Shown: positions 1 through 8,892, counted from the stretch's first letter. The stretch is DNA of 20,922 nt from Thermogutta sp039793925 (GCF_039793925.1 NZ_JBAMME010000315.1:1-20922); one strand, 5' to 3'. A program made the numbers and translations. The notes: a model not told the origin generated them from the sequence alone.

Positions 1-680
1 GCCATGTTGTGGCTCACAAAAAGCACCGTGCGGCCGGAGCGGGAGACCTCGTTCATCTTGCCCAGACAGCGCTTCTGAAACTCGGCGTCGCCGACGGCCA
101 GGACCTCGTCGATGATGAGGATTTCGGGTTCCAGGTGGGCCGCCACAGCAAAGGCTAGGCGAACCTGCATCCCACTGGAGTAGCGTTTGACCGGGGTGTC
201 GATGAACTTTTCTACCCCCGCAAAGCTCACAATGTCGTCGAATTTGCGGCGGATCTCGGCCTTCGACATTCCCAGGATCGCCCCGTTGAGATAGACATTC
301 TCGCGGCCGGTCAACTCCGGATGGAACCCCGTGCCGACTTCCAGAAGGCTCCCCACCCGGCCGCGGATTTCCGCGTATCCGCCGGTGGGCTCGGTGATCC
401 GGCTAAGGATCTTAAGGAGCGTGCTCTTGCCCGCCCCGTTTGGGCCGATGATGCCGAGGACCTCCCCGTGCTTGACCTCGAAGGAGACCCCCTTGAGGGC
501 CCAGATTTCACGTTCGGTGTCGATCTTTTCCTGGCCATTCGCGTCGCCGTTTTTCTTCCAAATGCGGAAGGGGGCCGTCACGAGGTCCTGGAGAGTCTCG
601 CGGAATGTTTTGATTCCAACCCGCTCGCCGAGGTAGAACTTTTTGGTCAGGTTTTCAACGCGAATGGCAACGTCCGACAT
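1..680 (-). CDS. ABC transporter ATP-binding protein, Wzt/TagH type, polysaccharide export (3' end outside window)
   Basis: This is the ATPase subunit that would power export of a lipid-linked polysaccharide across the inner membrane. I translated 226 residues from an ATG at 680 to the window edge. Walker A GPNGAGKS is at about 79-86, the ABC signature YSSGMQ at 167-172, Walker B ILIIDEVLAVGD from 187, and the H-loop SHN at 223-225, close to the edge. The insert before the core (about 20-60) and the motif VGSLLEVGTGFHPELTGREN are typical of the Wzt/RfbE/TagH subfamily. Members often carry a C-terminal sugar-binding domain; whether this one does cannot be seen. The partner permease lies upstream on the same strand, 241 nt away. 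No clear Shine-Dalgarno precedes the ATG. Family assignment is firm; the exported polymer is unknown. Confidence 0.93.
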   Translation of the reverse strand, partial: MSDVAIRVENLTKKFYLGERVGIKTFRETLQDLVTAPFRIWKKNGDANGQEKIDTEREIWALKGVSFEVKHGEVLGIIGPNGAGKSTLLKILSRITEPTGGYAEIRGRVGSLLEVGTGFHPELTGRENVYLNGAILGMSKAEIRRKFDDIVSFAGVEKFIDTPVKRYSSGMQVRLAFAVAAHLEPEILIIDEVLAVGDAEFQKRCLGKMNEVSRSGRTVLFVSHNM

Positions 681-863
681 GGAAGGCGGCGATCACAACC
701 CGAAAATTTCTGATTCAGTCATCCCTCTCGAAATATTGAACCTGGAGCATCGATGAGAAGCAAGCGCTCAACGCGTTTTGCCTGCTCTGCTGAGGTCTGC
801 GCAGCCTTCGGGCCCGTGGGTTGCGCGGAACCCTTTTTCCGTCTCGGTTTACTTTCATGCTGT

Positions 864-892
864 AATCTAGCTTATCGCCCCGGACGACGCAA
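864..892 (-). promoter_or_regulatory. possible sigma70-like promoter for the ABC ATPase gene
   Basis: On the minus strand TTGCGT is followed after 17 nt by TAGATT, in the 241-nt gap between permease and ATPase. The -10 matches four of six consensus bases and the -35 only about three. It would give a leader of roughly 170 nt before the ATG at 680. The gap is unusually long for an ABC pair, which makes a separate promoter plausible, but the match is weak. Confidence 0.22.
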
Positions 893-921
893 AAAGCAGC
901 CCGCAATCGAGTCGCCGTGCG

Positions 922-1968
922 TTAAATGACGTCTGCAAAAAGTCGTTCCATTCGGCGGAAATAGAACATTCCGCCGATGAGGATCAGCGTAGTGGCGAGC
1001 GCCGAGAGGCCTAAAAGGGGGCCCGGCCCGTGGGATGTCCCCAACAGGGCCCAGCGGAAACCTTCGATGACGCCCGCCATGGGATTGAGGGAATAGAGCG
1101 TCCATGCCCAGGGAGAAAGTCGCTCCTGGATCGATTCCATGCTATAGACCACGGGGCTGACAAACATGCCGATCTGGATGATGAACGGAATCACGTAGCG
1201 AAAATCGCGATAGATGGCGTTCAGTGCGGCCAGCCACAATCCCACGGACAGAGAGGCCACGATGGCCAGCACCACGAAAAACGGCAGCGTGAGGATGGCC
1301 CAGCCGGGAAAGATCCCGTAAAAGGCCATCATCGCCAAAAGCGCTACAAATGCGATACCGAAATCGACCAGAGAGGAGAGTACCGCGGCCATCGGCAAAA
1401 TAAGCCGGGGAAAGTAGATCTTGGTGATCATGCTGCGGTACTGAATGAGAATATTGCCCGACTGGTTGAGTGACGTGGCGAAGAGTTGCCAGGGCAGCAT
1501 GGCACAAAAAGTGGAGACCGCGTAGGGAACAGAGCCAGCACTGGGCTCGTTCCCTTTTCCCAAAAGTAGTCCAAACAACACACTGAAGATGCCTGTGGTC
1601 ATAAGCGGCTGGATGATCGCCCAGGCAGCACCCAGAAACGTCTGTTTGTATCTGATTGTAATTTCCCGCCAGGCGAGTGTGAGCATGAGCTCACGATAGC
1701 GCCACACTTCGCGCAGGTCGAGGGTCCGCCAGCCGTTGGTGGGGCGGATGATCGTGACGGGGACGTTGGGCGGCAGCGAGACCGTCCCCCGGCAGCCGCT
1801 CGCTTCTGACGGTCCCTCTTCCAAGTCGAGTCCAACCCCAGCGCGGTCTTCCAGAGCGAGATCATCGGCTTCAGGGTCGCTTTCCAGTGCGACATCCTGG
1901 AGTCGGGCCGCGGTTCGTTCCCCTTCACATTCACTCTGCGATTCCGGTAACTCAGTATCTTCTCGCAT
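922..1968 (-). CDS. ABC-2 type polysaccharide export permease (Wzm-like) with acidic N-terminal extension
   Basis: This is the membrane channel subunit for polysaccharide or lipid-linked glycan export, partner of the ATPase downstream. The family core begins near TIIRPTNGWRTLDLREVW, followed by LAWREITIRYKQTFLGAAW, the classic start of Wzm/RfbA permeases. About six hydrophobic segments follow, then a short charged C-terminus. I chose the ATG at 1968 because GGAG sits 5-6 nt upstream. An in-frame GTG at 2013 would add 15 residues but has no ribosome binding site. Ahead of the core are about 75 residues rich in Asp and Glu, absent from ordinary Wzm proteins and probably cytoplasmic and disordered. 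The gene starts about 65 nt after the EpsI-type gene and is likely in the same operon. Confidence 0.92.
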   Translation of the reverse strand: MREDTELPESQSECEGERTAARLQDVALESDPEADDLALEDRAGVGLDLEEGPSEASGCRGTVSLPPNVPVTIIRPTNGWRTLDLREVWRYRELMLTLAWREITIRYKQTFLGAAWAIIQPLMTTGIFSVLFGLLLGKGNEPSAGSVPYAVSTFCAMLPWQLFATSLNQSGNILIQYRSMITKIYFPRLILPMAAVLSSLVDFGIAFVALLAMMAFYGIFPGWAILTLPFFVVLAIVASLSVGLWLAALNAIYRDFRYVIPFIIQIGMFVSPVVYSMESIQERLSPWAWTLYSLNPMAGVIEGFRWALLGTSHGPGPLLGLSALATTLILIGGMFYFRRMERLFADVI

Positions 1969-2034
1969 CAGTGCTCCATCGGATGGTGGCACGTCTCGAA
2001 CACACTCCTGCACGAGATATGTGTTTAAGGGTAT

Positions 2035-2790
2035 TTACCAATTCTTCTCCATTTCGGCCAATTTCTCGAGGGCCCGCCGGGCAAAGTCGAGGGCCTCCTC
2101 TTCCACGTCGGGGCCAGCCCCCGGAAGGTGAAACATGACCTTCACAAGGGGCGGCCGGGATTTTTGACCGCGGTAACGCCAGAACAACCGCCGGACGGCG
2201 TCTCGCTCGGCGGCGAATGGTCCTGCCAGTTGATAACAATATAGCACGGTGGCAGCCTGGCCTCCGGACTCTTTTTCCAGACTCAAAATGCGAACAGTGC
2301 CGGATGTGCCATGGGAGAGGACGAGTCGGGCATCCTTTGTGCTTCGGACCCGCCAGCCCGTTCCTCCGTAACATAGCTCCGGCGGGTGGGGAAGTGAGAA
2401 GTCGGTGTGGGTGAAGACGGCCGCATGGAAGCCAATAAAACGCTCGGCCGACTGGCGATAGGTGCGATTGAGCGTGAGTTCGGCTCCCACGACCTGGAGA
2501 ACTTTCTCGTCGACCCGCTCATCCTCGCCCTGCCACGGTCCGAGTTGGTAGGGAAAGCTGAGTAGTTGCTCGCGTTTGGGCAAACGGACCTCGCTGGGGA
2601 CGGCCTGAGACGCCGCCCAGCGGGCGCCCAGACCCACGAGCACAAGACTGACCACCACAACTGCAGCCCGCACCTGGAGAGGGATCGCGATGACGGGCCG
2701 CGGCTTTTCAGCCCCGGCTCCAACATCGGAGTCCATTGGTTTAGGACGGGGGGCGATGAGGGCCAGTTGGCGCCTCTTGCGTCGTGACAT
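2035..2790 (-). CDS. epsI: EpsI-family exosortase-associated protein (DUF3485)
   Basis: EpsI-family proteins accompany exosortases and exopolysaccharide loci; their biochemical role is unsettled. The 251-residue product has a basic N-terminus, one membrane segment at about 39-58, and an extracytoplasmic domain. That domain carries LGPWQGED (83-90) and a conserved cysteine in HPPELCYGGTGW (135-146, Cys140), the family hallmark. The ATG at 2790 is supported by GGGAGG four bases upstream, so the gene overlaps the end of the sugar-phosphate transferase gene by 50 nt and is probably translationally coupled to it. A second ATG at 2736 would remove the overlap but lacks as good a site. The exosortase itself is three genes upstream. 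The family call is confident and rests on the PELC motif and the context. Confidence 0.85.
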   Translation of the reverse strand: MSRRKRRQLALIAPRPKPMDSDVGAGAEKPRPVIAIPLQVRAAVVVVSLVLVGLGARWAASQAVPSEVRLPKREQLLSFPYQLGPWQGEDERVDEKVLQVVGAELTLNRTYRQSAERFIGFHAAVFTHTDFSLPHPPELCYGGTGWRVRSTKDARLVLSHGTSGTVRILSLEKESGGQAATVLYCYQLAGPFAAERDAVRRLFWRYRGQKSRPPLVKVMFHLPGAGPDVEEEALDFARRALEKLAEMEKNW

Positions 2791-4435
2791 AGTTCCTCCC
2801 TGCTCTTGGCTGAGGAATACTCGGGACTAAAACATGGTACTGTGTTTCTTTTTTACCGTTGTTGCTACCGTTTCCACTAGTGGCCACGGCCGTGTCCAAT
2901 AATGGTCTTGCGGGCAAAACCGGATGGGTCGGGTGTTCCACCGGTCCCGTCGTGGCGTTGCCGGAAGTTGCCAATTGCTGCAGTCGGGCCTCAAATGGAT
3001 CGCCGAGCGAAAGGACGAATTCTACGTCTCGCTGAAAGGTCTCCTCGTGCCGGACGAGGACGGCCTCGATTTTGCCCACTTCACGCCCCTGGACCCACAA
3101 GGGGATGCTGTGGTAGCTGAGCGGCCGTTGATGAAGGTCCACGGGAAGACTATTTCTCTGCCACTCTCCGACATAATTTTCTCGTAGGTGGGAGTCGTTC
3201 AGATCGATTCGGGCATAAACGAGATTGTACTGGGAAGCGGGCCGAATAAGCTGTTCCCACAAATGCTGCCACGTACCTCGGCCGCTGAGTTGCAGCCCTT
3301 CGCAGATGCAGCCGTCTGCTCGGGAAAACACGGTTTTCACACGGCGTCCCCCCTTCCGTAGAGCCGCCCATAGGAGGCGGCATTCTGCACGACCAAAGAG
3401 GCCGGTGGCTACCAGCCCGACAACCATCGTCAAGCCGCATCCCACGGCAAGCAAATCATTGCCGACAACGAGGGTGGCAACGGCTGCACAGGCCATGGCG
3501 AACGCGAGCACGGTGACCACAAAAAGGGCGCGAACGTTGTTCCCCAACTTTTCCATGAATTGGTGATGAAGGTGGAATCTATCCGTGGTATAAAGGCTCC
3601 TCCGTGAAAGTTTCCGCCGGATAATCGCCGCTACGGTGTCCAACATGGGGAGGGACCAGAGGAGGAGCACGGCTGCCACCATCAAGGTGCTGGGTCCCTT
3701 GATAGAAGCCCGGACTGCGAGGACACCGAGAACGAGGCCGATGAACATACTTCCGGCATCGCCCAGGAAAATCTTTGCGGGCGGCAAATTGAAAATGAGG
3801 AAGCCCAAAATGGCTGCAGCCAGTACGATGGCAATGAACGCCACAGCAAAGTGTCCGGTCAGGCACGCCATCGAGGCTATGGACACGCTGAAGATCACGC
3901 CCAGCGTCCCAGCCTGCCCGTCCATGCCATCCAGCAAATTGATGGAGTTGATCGTACCCAGAAACCAGATCACCGCGATTAATGGCCCGAAATCTCCGAG
4001 GTGGATGGAGAACCCCAGAAAATCTATGCGATCAAAACTGTAACCGCCGCCCACGACGAGGACTGCCGCAAGAAGTTGGGCCAGGAGTTTGTAACGGCCG
4101 CGGAGATTGAAGCGGTCATCATAGAGGCCGACCCCCACGAGCCAGCCGGAGGCGAGCAGAAGAACGAGCAAGTCATTCCAGTCTCGTTGGATGTGAAACC
4201 CCCAGGGATTTGGCAAGAGAAAATTACCCGCCAGAACAAAGCACAGCGCCAGGAAGATCGCCAACCCACCCCCAAGAGGAATGGGCCGGCTGTGAAGTTT
4301 TCGCCGGGCATCAGGGTAGTCGAGCAGGTTGATTCTAGGTGCCAACCAGCAGAGCACACCAGTCAGAACAGCGCTCATCGCTAACGCCGCTGCGGCGCTG
4401 GCCCCAGCGTAGATCACCATAGGTTGCGTCACCAT
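2741..4435 (-). CDS. WecA/MraY-family polyprenyl-phosphate sugar-1-phosphate transferase with C-terminal extension
   Basis: The protein would start glycan assembly by moving a sugar-1-phosphate, probably GlcNAc-1-P or a related sugar, from UDP onto undecaprenyl phosphate at the inner membrane. Hydrophobic segments fill roughly residues 5-350. Family motifs appear in order: DYPDARRKLHSRPIPLGGG (near 40-57), YDDR (about 105), NSINLLDGMDG (163-173, metal/catalytic Asp), FLGDAGSMF (223-231) and HLHHQF (288-293). The HLHH motif favours WecA/TagO over MraY. About 200 residues follow the last membrane segment, ending in a low-complexity tail, whereas WecA enzymes normally stop near 350. The ATG at 4435 has AGGA nine bases upstream; an in-frame TTG at 4444 is too close to that site. 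The end overlaps the EpsI-type gene. Confidence 0.92.
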   Translation of the reverse strand: MVTQPMVIYAGASAAAALAMSAVLTGVLCWLAPRINLLDYPDARRKLHSRPIPLGGGLAIFLALCFVLAGNFLLPNPWGFHIQRDWNDLLVLLLASGWLVGVGLYDDRFNLRGRYKLLAQLLAAVLVVGGGYSFDRIDFLGFSIHLGDFGPLIAVIWFLGTINSINLLDGMDGQAGTLGVIFSVSIASMACLTGHFAVAFIAIVLAAAILGFLIFNLPPAKIFLGDAGSMFIGLVLGVLAVRASIKGPSTLMVAAVLLLWSLPMLDTVAAIIRRKLSRRSLYTTDRFHLHHQFMEKLGNNVRALFVVTVLAFAMACAAVATLVVGNDLLAVGCGLTMVVGLVATGLFGRAECRLLWAALRKGGRRVKTVFSRADGCICEGLQLSGRGTWQHLWEQLIRPASQYNLVYARIDLNDSHLRENYVGEWQRNSLPVDLHQRPLSYHSIPLWVQGREVGKIEAVLVRHEETFQRDVEFVLSLGDPFEARLQQLATSGNATTGPVEHPTHPVLPARPLLDTAVATSGNGSNNGKKETQYHVLVPSIPQPRAGRNYVTTQEAPTGPHRPPS

Positions 4436-4700
4436 AGCTGCCAATCCTGGAGGTTATCGGGCAAGTCAGCCCACCACGCCGCTGAGTCCCCCCATCTTGC
4501 ATTGAAAGTCTTGAATGGACCCTTCGATAACTCGAACGAACTGCCAAAGCTTTGCCGCGCGATTCTCCCCCTCAGTCGCCGGCTAATAACTTTGTCATGC
4601 TCTATATCAGCCAGGAATAGAAGATTACCGTCCATCCTGCATGCCCCATTTCGAAATGAGCCACCCTCAGCCCCGTGGACACGATGGCACGATGAGCGAT

Positions 4701-6977
4701 TCATTCACTTCGATCCGTTGCGTGCAGGTCTGAGGCGCCATCGATGATCGGCGAATGGTAGGGATACGCATAGTACACGTCCTCCGCTGAACCGGTCATC
4801 ACTGCACCAAGCACCCGGACGTGGAAGCTTTCCAGAACCTGGCGAGCCGCCCGCAATTGCGGAGCCCGGCTGATGTCCCGCACGACCGACAGGACCACTC
4901 CATCGGCGTGGGTACTAATGAACCGTGTGTCGGCAACCGGAAGCACGGGTGATCCGTCCACGATGACAAAATCGAAATCTTCTCGAAGTTGTCGGAAGAG
5001 CTGGCCAATCACGCCATTGGCGAGCACCGCCATCCGGTGTGGCGACCAGTAGCCTGCTGTGACCACGAACAGATTCTCCAGCTCGGTGGGCCGTACCACA
5101 TCGTTGAGCGAAACTTCCGCCCGCAGGACCTCGCTCACACCGGGACTAATGGGTACGTTGAAGACCTCGTGGAGCGACGGCCGCCGCAAGTCAAAGTCTA
5201 CGATCACCGTCTTTTGCCCCATTTGCGCCAGGCTGGCCGCCAACTGCGAGGCCAGCGTTGTCTTGCCTTCTCCGGACACGGCACTGGTCACCATGATCAC
5301 ACGCAACCGCTCATGCTCAGACTCCCGAATGATTCGAGCGGCCACTTTGCGAACCGACTCGCTGAACAGGGTCCGCCAGCGCAGGTATCGGCGGGAACGG
5401 CGGTTTTGCTCGGGAAGCATTTGCAGCGCGCGCGGGGGAACCAGTGGAATTGTTCCCCACACGTCGACTCCTACGGCATGAGGAAGTTCGTGGGCGGTGT
5501 TAACGGGCTTACGTCGCACGTCCCACCAAAGAATGATCGCCCCAGGCAGGATAAAACCTGCCAATCCACCCATCATCGCAAGCTGAATACGACGATCGGT
5601 ATCCGCTACCCGGGGAGCTTCCGCCCGCTGGACCACGGTGATTCTGGGCTTAGCCCGCAGCTCGATAGCCAGCCGATTGCGTTCTTCAGCAATCGTTTGC
5701 AGGGTCTTTCTGGCCAATTCAACCTCGGCACGGAGGAACTCCACCTCAATCGAGCCTTTCCCGAATGTCTCGGCCGAACGGCGAACGTTCTCGACTTCCT
5801 TCTGAAGCTGATCCTGCTGCTGCGCGAGGATGGAAAGCTCGAAGTTGATATTTTCAATCTCCTCATCGAGATCCCGCACGCGCCGCTGCTCCAACTCCTG
5901 GCGAATTTCTTCGCGTCGGGCTTTGATGCGGTTTTGTATATCGGCCAGCTCCTGGACGTAACGATTTCCATACCGACCCGCCATTTCCGGTCGGACAACA
6001 TCCCGGGTCTGAGCAACCAGATTTTTCAGCTCGCTTTCCCGAAGCTGGAGCTGGAGAATCACCGGATCCGTGCGGGCCGCGGCGTCGATTTCGCGATCGG
6101 TCACAGGGATTTGAGCGGCCTTATCGCGAATGGCCTTCTTGATAGAAAGTTCACCCTGAAGCCGCAGGGTACGGAGTTGCACATTGATAAGCTCGTTCCG
6201 ATAGGTTGAAAACTGTTGGAGGGTAATTTGCTGCTTGAGGCTTAAAGCTTGGCTATCACCGGTCTCCAGTTGCTGGCTGAGCGATTTGAGGTCATTTTCC
6301 AATTTCCGAACGTCCGCCTCTTTCTCCGCATAAAGCTGGTCGAGTTCGCTCAAACGTTGGCGTCTTTCGCGTTGCTCGGTATCGACCACCTCCCGCATGT
6401 AGGCATCCACGATCGCATTGACGAGGACCGCCGTTTCTTCCGGATGTGGGCTTGTGAAGCTGACGTTCATGAATTCCGAATTCCCCGGAAACCGCACACT
6501 CAGGTGCTCGCTTACCCACTGCACCGGGTCGATTTGTTCGCGAATTGACGGAAGCCTCGCCACCTCCGGTTGACGCAATGCGGCCACTAGCACGAACCGG
6601 CTGCGGAGATATTCTAGCTGCGTGGCCTTATAGATATCGAAGCTCGGTCCTGCACCCTGTTGCGTGGGAAAGAGCACGGTTTGCTGGGACGAGGATACGC
6701 GGATGAGGGCCGTCGCCGTGTACTGCGGTATGAACAGAAACCACGCCGCCACTGCTGCCCCCGCTCCACAGAGAATCCCCAGGAACGCGACGGCCAGCCA
6801 GCGCCGACGCAACGCGTGGAGATACACCCCAAACCCCTGCCCCGATTCTGCCACGGGGATCGGCTGCCATTCCGCGTCCAGATAGAGGGGCGCCGCTCCA
6901 GACGGCCGCACCGCCCCGATGCGCTCCTGGCCGGGCTCCTGGCCGGCTGGTGCCGGTAGATGTTGATTTTCACTCAT
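4701..6977 (-). CDS. polysaccharide chain-length determinant / bacterial tyrosine autokinase (Wzc/CapAB-type)
   Basis: This inner-membrane protein would control chain length and export of exopolysaccharide through cycles of tyrosine autophosphorylation. It has 758 residues from the ATG at 6977; a GTG at 7001 is an alternative. Order of parts: Pro/Glu-rich N-terminus, membrane segment near 60-83, Wzz domain, long coiled-coil stretches (about 200-290 and 345-440), second membrane segment near 465-485, then a cytoplasmic BY-kinase domain. The kinase shows Walker A SAVSGEGKTT (565-574), Walker A' VIVDFDLRRP (591-600) and Walker B FVIVDGSP (670-677). The tail has only four clustered tyrosines, YYAYPY (735-740), the likely autophosphorylation sites. 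It lies between the exosortase and the WecA-like gene, with gaps of 163 and 265 nt, so translation is not tightly coupled. Confidence 0.93.
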   Translation of the reverse strand: MSENQHLPAPAGQEPGQERIGAVRPSGAAPLYLDAEWQPIPVAESGQGFGVYLHALRRRWLAVAFLGILCGAGAAVAAWFLFIPQYTATALIRVSSSQQTVLFPTQQGAGPSFDIYKATQLEYLRSRFVLVAALRQPEVARLPSIREQIDPVQWVSEHLSVRFPGNSEFMNVSFTSPHPEETAVLVNAIVDAYMREVVDTEQRERRQRLSELDQLYAEKEADVRKLENDLKSLSQQLETGDSQALSLKQQITLQQFSTYRNELINVQLRTLRLQGELSIKKAIRDKAAQIPVTDREIDAAARTDPVILQLQLRESELKNLVAQTRDVVRPEMAGRYGNRYVQELADIQNRIKARREEIRQELEQRRVRDLDEEIENINFELSILAQQQDQLQKEVENVRRSAETFGKGSIEVEFLRAEVELARKTLQTIAEERNRLAIELRAKPRITVVQRAEAPRVADTDRRIQLAMMGGLAGFILPGAIILWWDVRRKPVNTAHELPHAVGVDVWGTIPLVPPRALQMLPEQNRRSRRYLRWRTLFSESVRKVAARIIRESEHERLRVIMVTSAVSGEGKTTLASQLAASLAQMGQKTVIVDFDLRRPSLHEVFNVPISPGVSEVLRAEVSLNDVVRPTELENLFVVTAGYWSPHRMAVLANGVIGQLFRQLREDFDFVIVDGSPVLPVADTRFISTHADGVVLSVVRDISRAPQLRAARQVLESFHVRVLGAVMTGSAEDVYYAYPYHSPIIDGASDLHATDRSE

Positions 6978-7140
6978 GCCTGCTTCTCGTTCCGGTCTCA
7001 CGTCAGAAACCTCACAGGTGCCGTACCACTCTCAGAATATCATTATGTCCAGCAGAAAACTTGCACGCAACCTTTCCCTTGAAGGAAACACTCCAGCTGA
7101 CAGGAGGAACCGGTTGTTGCAAGATTCGCGCCAAACGCAT

Positions 7141-8166
7141 TCAGCGTGACCCACTCGGTCGCGGTCCAAGGGTCTTGGAGGGCAAGTCTCGTGTGATCAC
7201 AGGAGGTGGTCCTTGCTCCACTGGCATGAAGATTCTGTCCCAGAGGGCCATTTCACCATACAGGAGTAAAACCGCCATGGGCATCATCAGCCACCCGGCC
7301 AGCTCGTGATCCAGATTCGCACGGGTGAGCCCCCACTCCACGAGGACGGCCGTCAACGTGATCCGTAGGATATTGGCAACAAGCGCCACAGGTGGCGCGC
7401 TGACAATCATCAACAGACGATCCGTCCAGGGACGATCACTGAGGAACGCTGCTCCCCAGCACACCGCGAAAAAGAGACTCATCATCTTCAGTCCGCTACA
7501 TGCCCGCACAACTTCTAGCTGGCCTTCTCGCAACGTAATGATATTGCCCTCTGCGATTGCAGGGATCCCTAAGGTTTGGATGATGAAGGTGGAGGCGAGA
7601 GTTCCGACCCGCTGCAGGGGATGACTGAGGAGAGTCGCCACTGCACCCGGCATTGGGAGCATGAACACGAGGAAGACCACGGCGGGCCAGGCCCAGCGAA
7701 GACCCCGCCAACCCACCACGCAAAGAACGATTCCCGCAACGGCAGGAAGCATCGCCGCAGGGTCCAGAATGCGGATATAGTAGAGGATCGACGCAGCCCG
7801 CAGGAGCCCGGCAATTCCCAGTAACAAGGTCCCCGCAAGCAGCGCGGAAGTCGTCACGACGATCGCCGCCGGGTCGCCAAGTTTGTGCCGCCTTTTCCAG
7901 AGAATATAAATCGCGAATAGCGGAACCAAAAATCCATGATGGTAGTCGGCATCACTTGACCATCGCTGGACCAGCACGAGCACAGCATCCCAAAACACGA
8001 CGAGGAGAACGGCGACCGGTGCAACGAGGATAATCCCCAACTTCCAGCGGGCTGCGGCGTTTAAACTTGGACCGCTCTGCGCGTCCGGAGGGTTGTCTCT
8101 CTGTGGCGTTTTCACCACGTTTTCACTGATTGCTGTCGCATTTTGCAACACTGTCGCCTCCAACAT
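7141..8166 (-). CDS. exosortase (transpeptidase-like sorting enzyme for PEP-CTERM proteins)
   Basis: Exosortases are multipass membrane enzymes thought to cut PEP-CTERM proteins at their C-terminal signal and pass them to the cell surface. The 341-residue product has about eight hydrophobic segments. It holds the family residues: Cys223 in VVRACSGLKMM, Arg268 in NILRITLTAVL and His287 in DHELAGWLMMP. The early motif DADYHHGFLVPL (72-83) is also typical. The tail of about 25 residues is polar. Its ATG at 8166 has no evident Shine-Dalgarno. The nearby PEP-CTERM protein gene is a natural substrate, and an EpsI-family gene follows three genes later. The layout with a Wzc-like kinase resembles the planctomycete exosortase type sometimes called XrtU, but I cannot verify the subtype. 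Confidence 0.93.
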   Translation of the reverse strand: MLEATVLQNATAISENVVKTPQRDNPPDAQSGPSLNAAARWKLGIILVAPVAVLLVVFWDAVLVLVQRWSSDADYHHGFLVPLFAIYILWKRRHKLGDPAAIVVTTSALLAGTLLLGIAGLLRAASILYYIRILDPAAMLPAVAGIVLCVVGWRGLRWAWPAVVFLVFMLPMPGAVATLLSHPLQRVGTLASTFIIQTLGIPAIAEGNIITLREGQLEVVRACSGLKMMSLFFAVCWGAAFLSDRPWTDRLLMIVSAPPVALVANILRITLTAVLVEWGLTRANLDHELAGWLMMPMAVLLLYGEMALWDRIFMPVEQGPPPVITRDLPSKTLGPRPSGSR

Positions 8167-8461
8167 GTTAAGTTCTATTCACCGGCGCGTACTCCGTCCC
8201 GGTGGGTTGCGCCCAACGATTTTCCTGAAATCCTGGTCCACGTCGGCTGGCCTCAAGTTTCCCGCGAAACAACGACCCAGCCCGTCCGTTTTCCGTTTAA
8301 GCGGCTTCCGTCCAAAAGCGGATTGTATGCAGCGACGAAATGAAGGCCGTCCCCTAACCGGTGGTCCGCGCTTTAAAAAGGGCTTTAAGTGCAACATCCG
8401 TGCTCCATTCACTCCCATATTCCGCAGAAAGTCCCGACCACTCTACGGTAGGCCGGGGTGC
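8167..8461. other. intergenic stretch upstream of the exosortase gene
   Basis: I see no convincing gene here. It should contain the exosortase promoter, but no good -35/-10 pair is visible on the minus strand. Between about 8280 and 8335 short related words recur (CCGTCC, CCGTTT, AAGCGG), which could be degenerate binding sites or chance. Confidence 0.4.
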
Positions 8462-8740
8462 TCATGAATCGCCTCCGCATGCGAGTAAGGCCTGAAGCGC
8501 GTCCACTCTTTCGAAGGGCACCGAGTGAGTCGGTCGCCGCGTGTGATACAAACGCGGGCGGGCAATCCGCCACTTCCGAAGACTTCCCCTGTCCAGTGTT
8601 CCCTTAACTGAACCGGAGCTGCCTTCGGCCGCCATGCCGAGCCAGGCGGCAGACCTCCGGATGTAAACGGATTTCGACGCGCGGGAGAGGAGATTCTGCC
8701 CTTCCACCTGCCCAATTGCCTGCCTCGCCCCGTTTTCCAC
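8462..8740 (-). CDS. possible small gene of unknown function (92 residues)
   Basis: This is reported only because a GTG at 8740 is preceded by GAGGAGG with 8 nt spacing, a good ribosome binding site in an otherwise empty stretch. The product would begin ENGARQAIGQ after its Met and is rich in Arg and Ser, with no signal peptide, membrane segment or motif I recognise. Composition is not clearly coding. It lies between the terminator hairpin of the PEP-CTERM unit and the exosortase gene, on the same strand. It may equally be a chance ORF, an RNA leader or a decayed gene. Confidence 0.2.
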   Translation of the reverse strand: MENGARQAIGQVEGQNLLSRASKSVYIRRSAAWLGMAAEGSSGSVKGTLDRGSLRKWRIARPRLYHTRRPTHSVPFERVDALQALLACGGDS

Positions 8741-8837
8741 CTTCGCCACCTCCTCGATTTTGCTATATCCTATTGGCCGAAAAACCACCAAGTCCCCCCA
8801 AGGCGTAGGGAACGCCTCGGCCGATCATAAGCCGGAA

Positions 8838-8874
8838 ACTCGGCCTGGACATCCGGTGGTCGTCCAGGCCGAGT
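8838..8874 (-). terminator. hairpin terminator ending the PEP-CTERM transcription unit
   Basis: A perfect 13-bp GC-rich inverted repeat (ACTCGGCCTGGAC and its complement) encloses an 11-nt loop. It starts 18 nt past the stop of the 47-codon ORF downstream of the PEP-CTERM gene. On the minus strand the stem is followed by TTTCC, so the U-tract is short. The position between two transcription units supports termination or 3'-end stabilisation. Confidence 0.55.
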
Positions 8875-8892
8875 AGCCCATACATCTATCAG

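Noticed and set aside
715..906. Minus-strand frame of 63 codons between permease and ATPase
   Set aside because: Arg-rich product with no motif or RBS; more likely leader sequence.
4445..4704. Minus-strand frame of 91 codons between the kinase and transferase genes
   Set aside because: No RBS, no motif, and it runs across the transferase start; the stretch appears to be a plain intergenic gap. It holds a perfect 12-bp palindrome CATTTCGAAATG (4647-4658), too short to interpret.
4989..6209. Long plus-strand open frame of about 400 codons
   Set aside because: It is fully antisense to the tyrosine-kinase gene, which has clear motifs on the minus strand; the antisense product has no recognisable domain.
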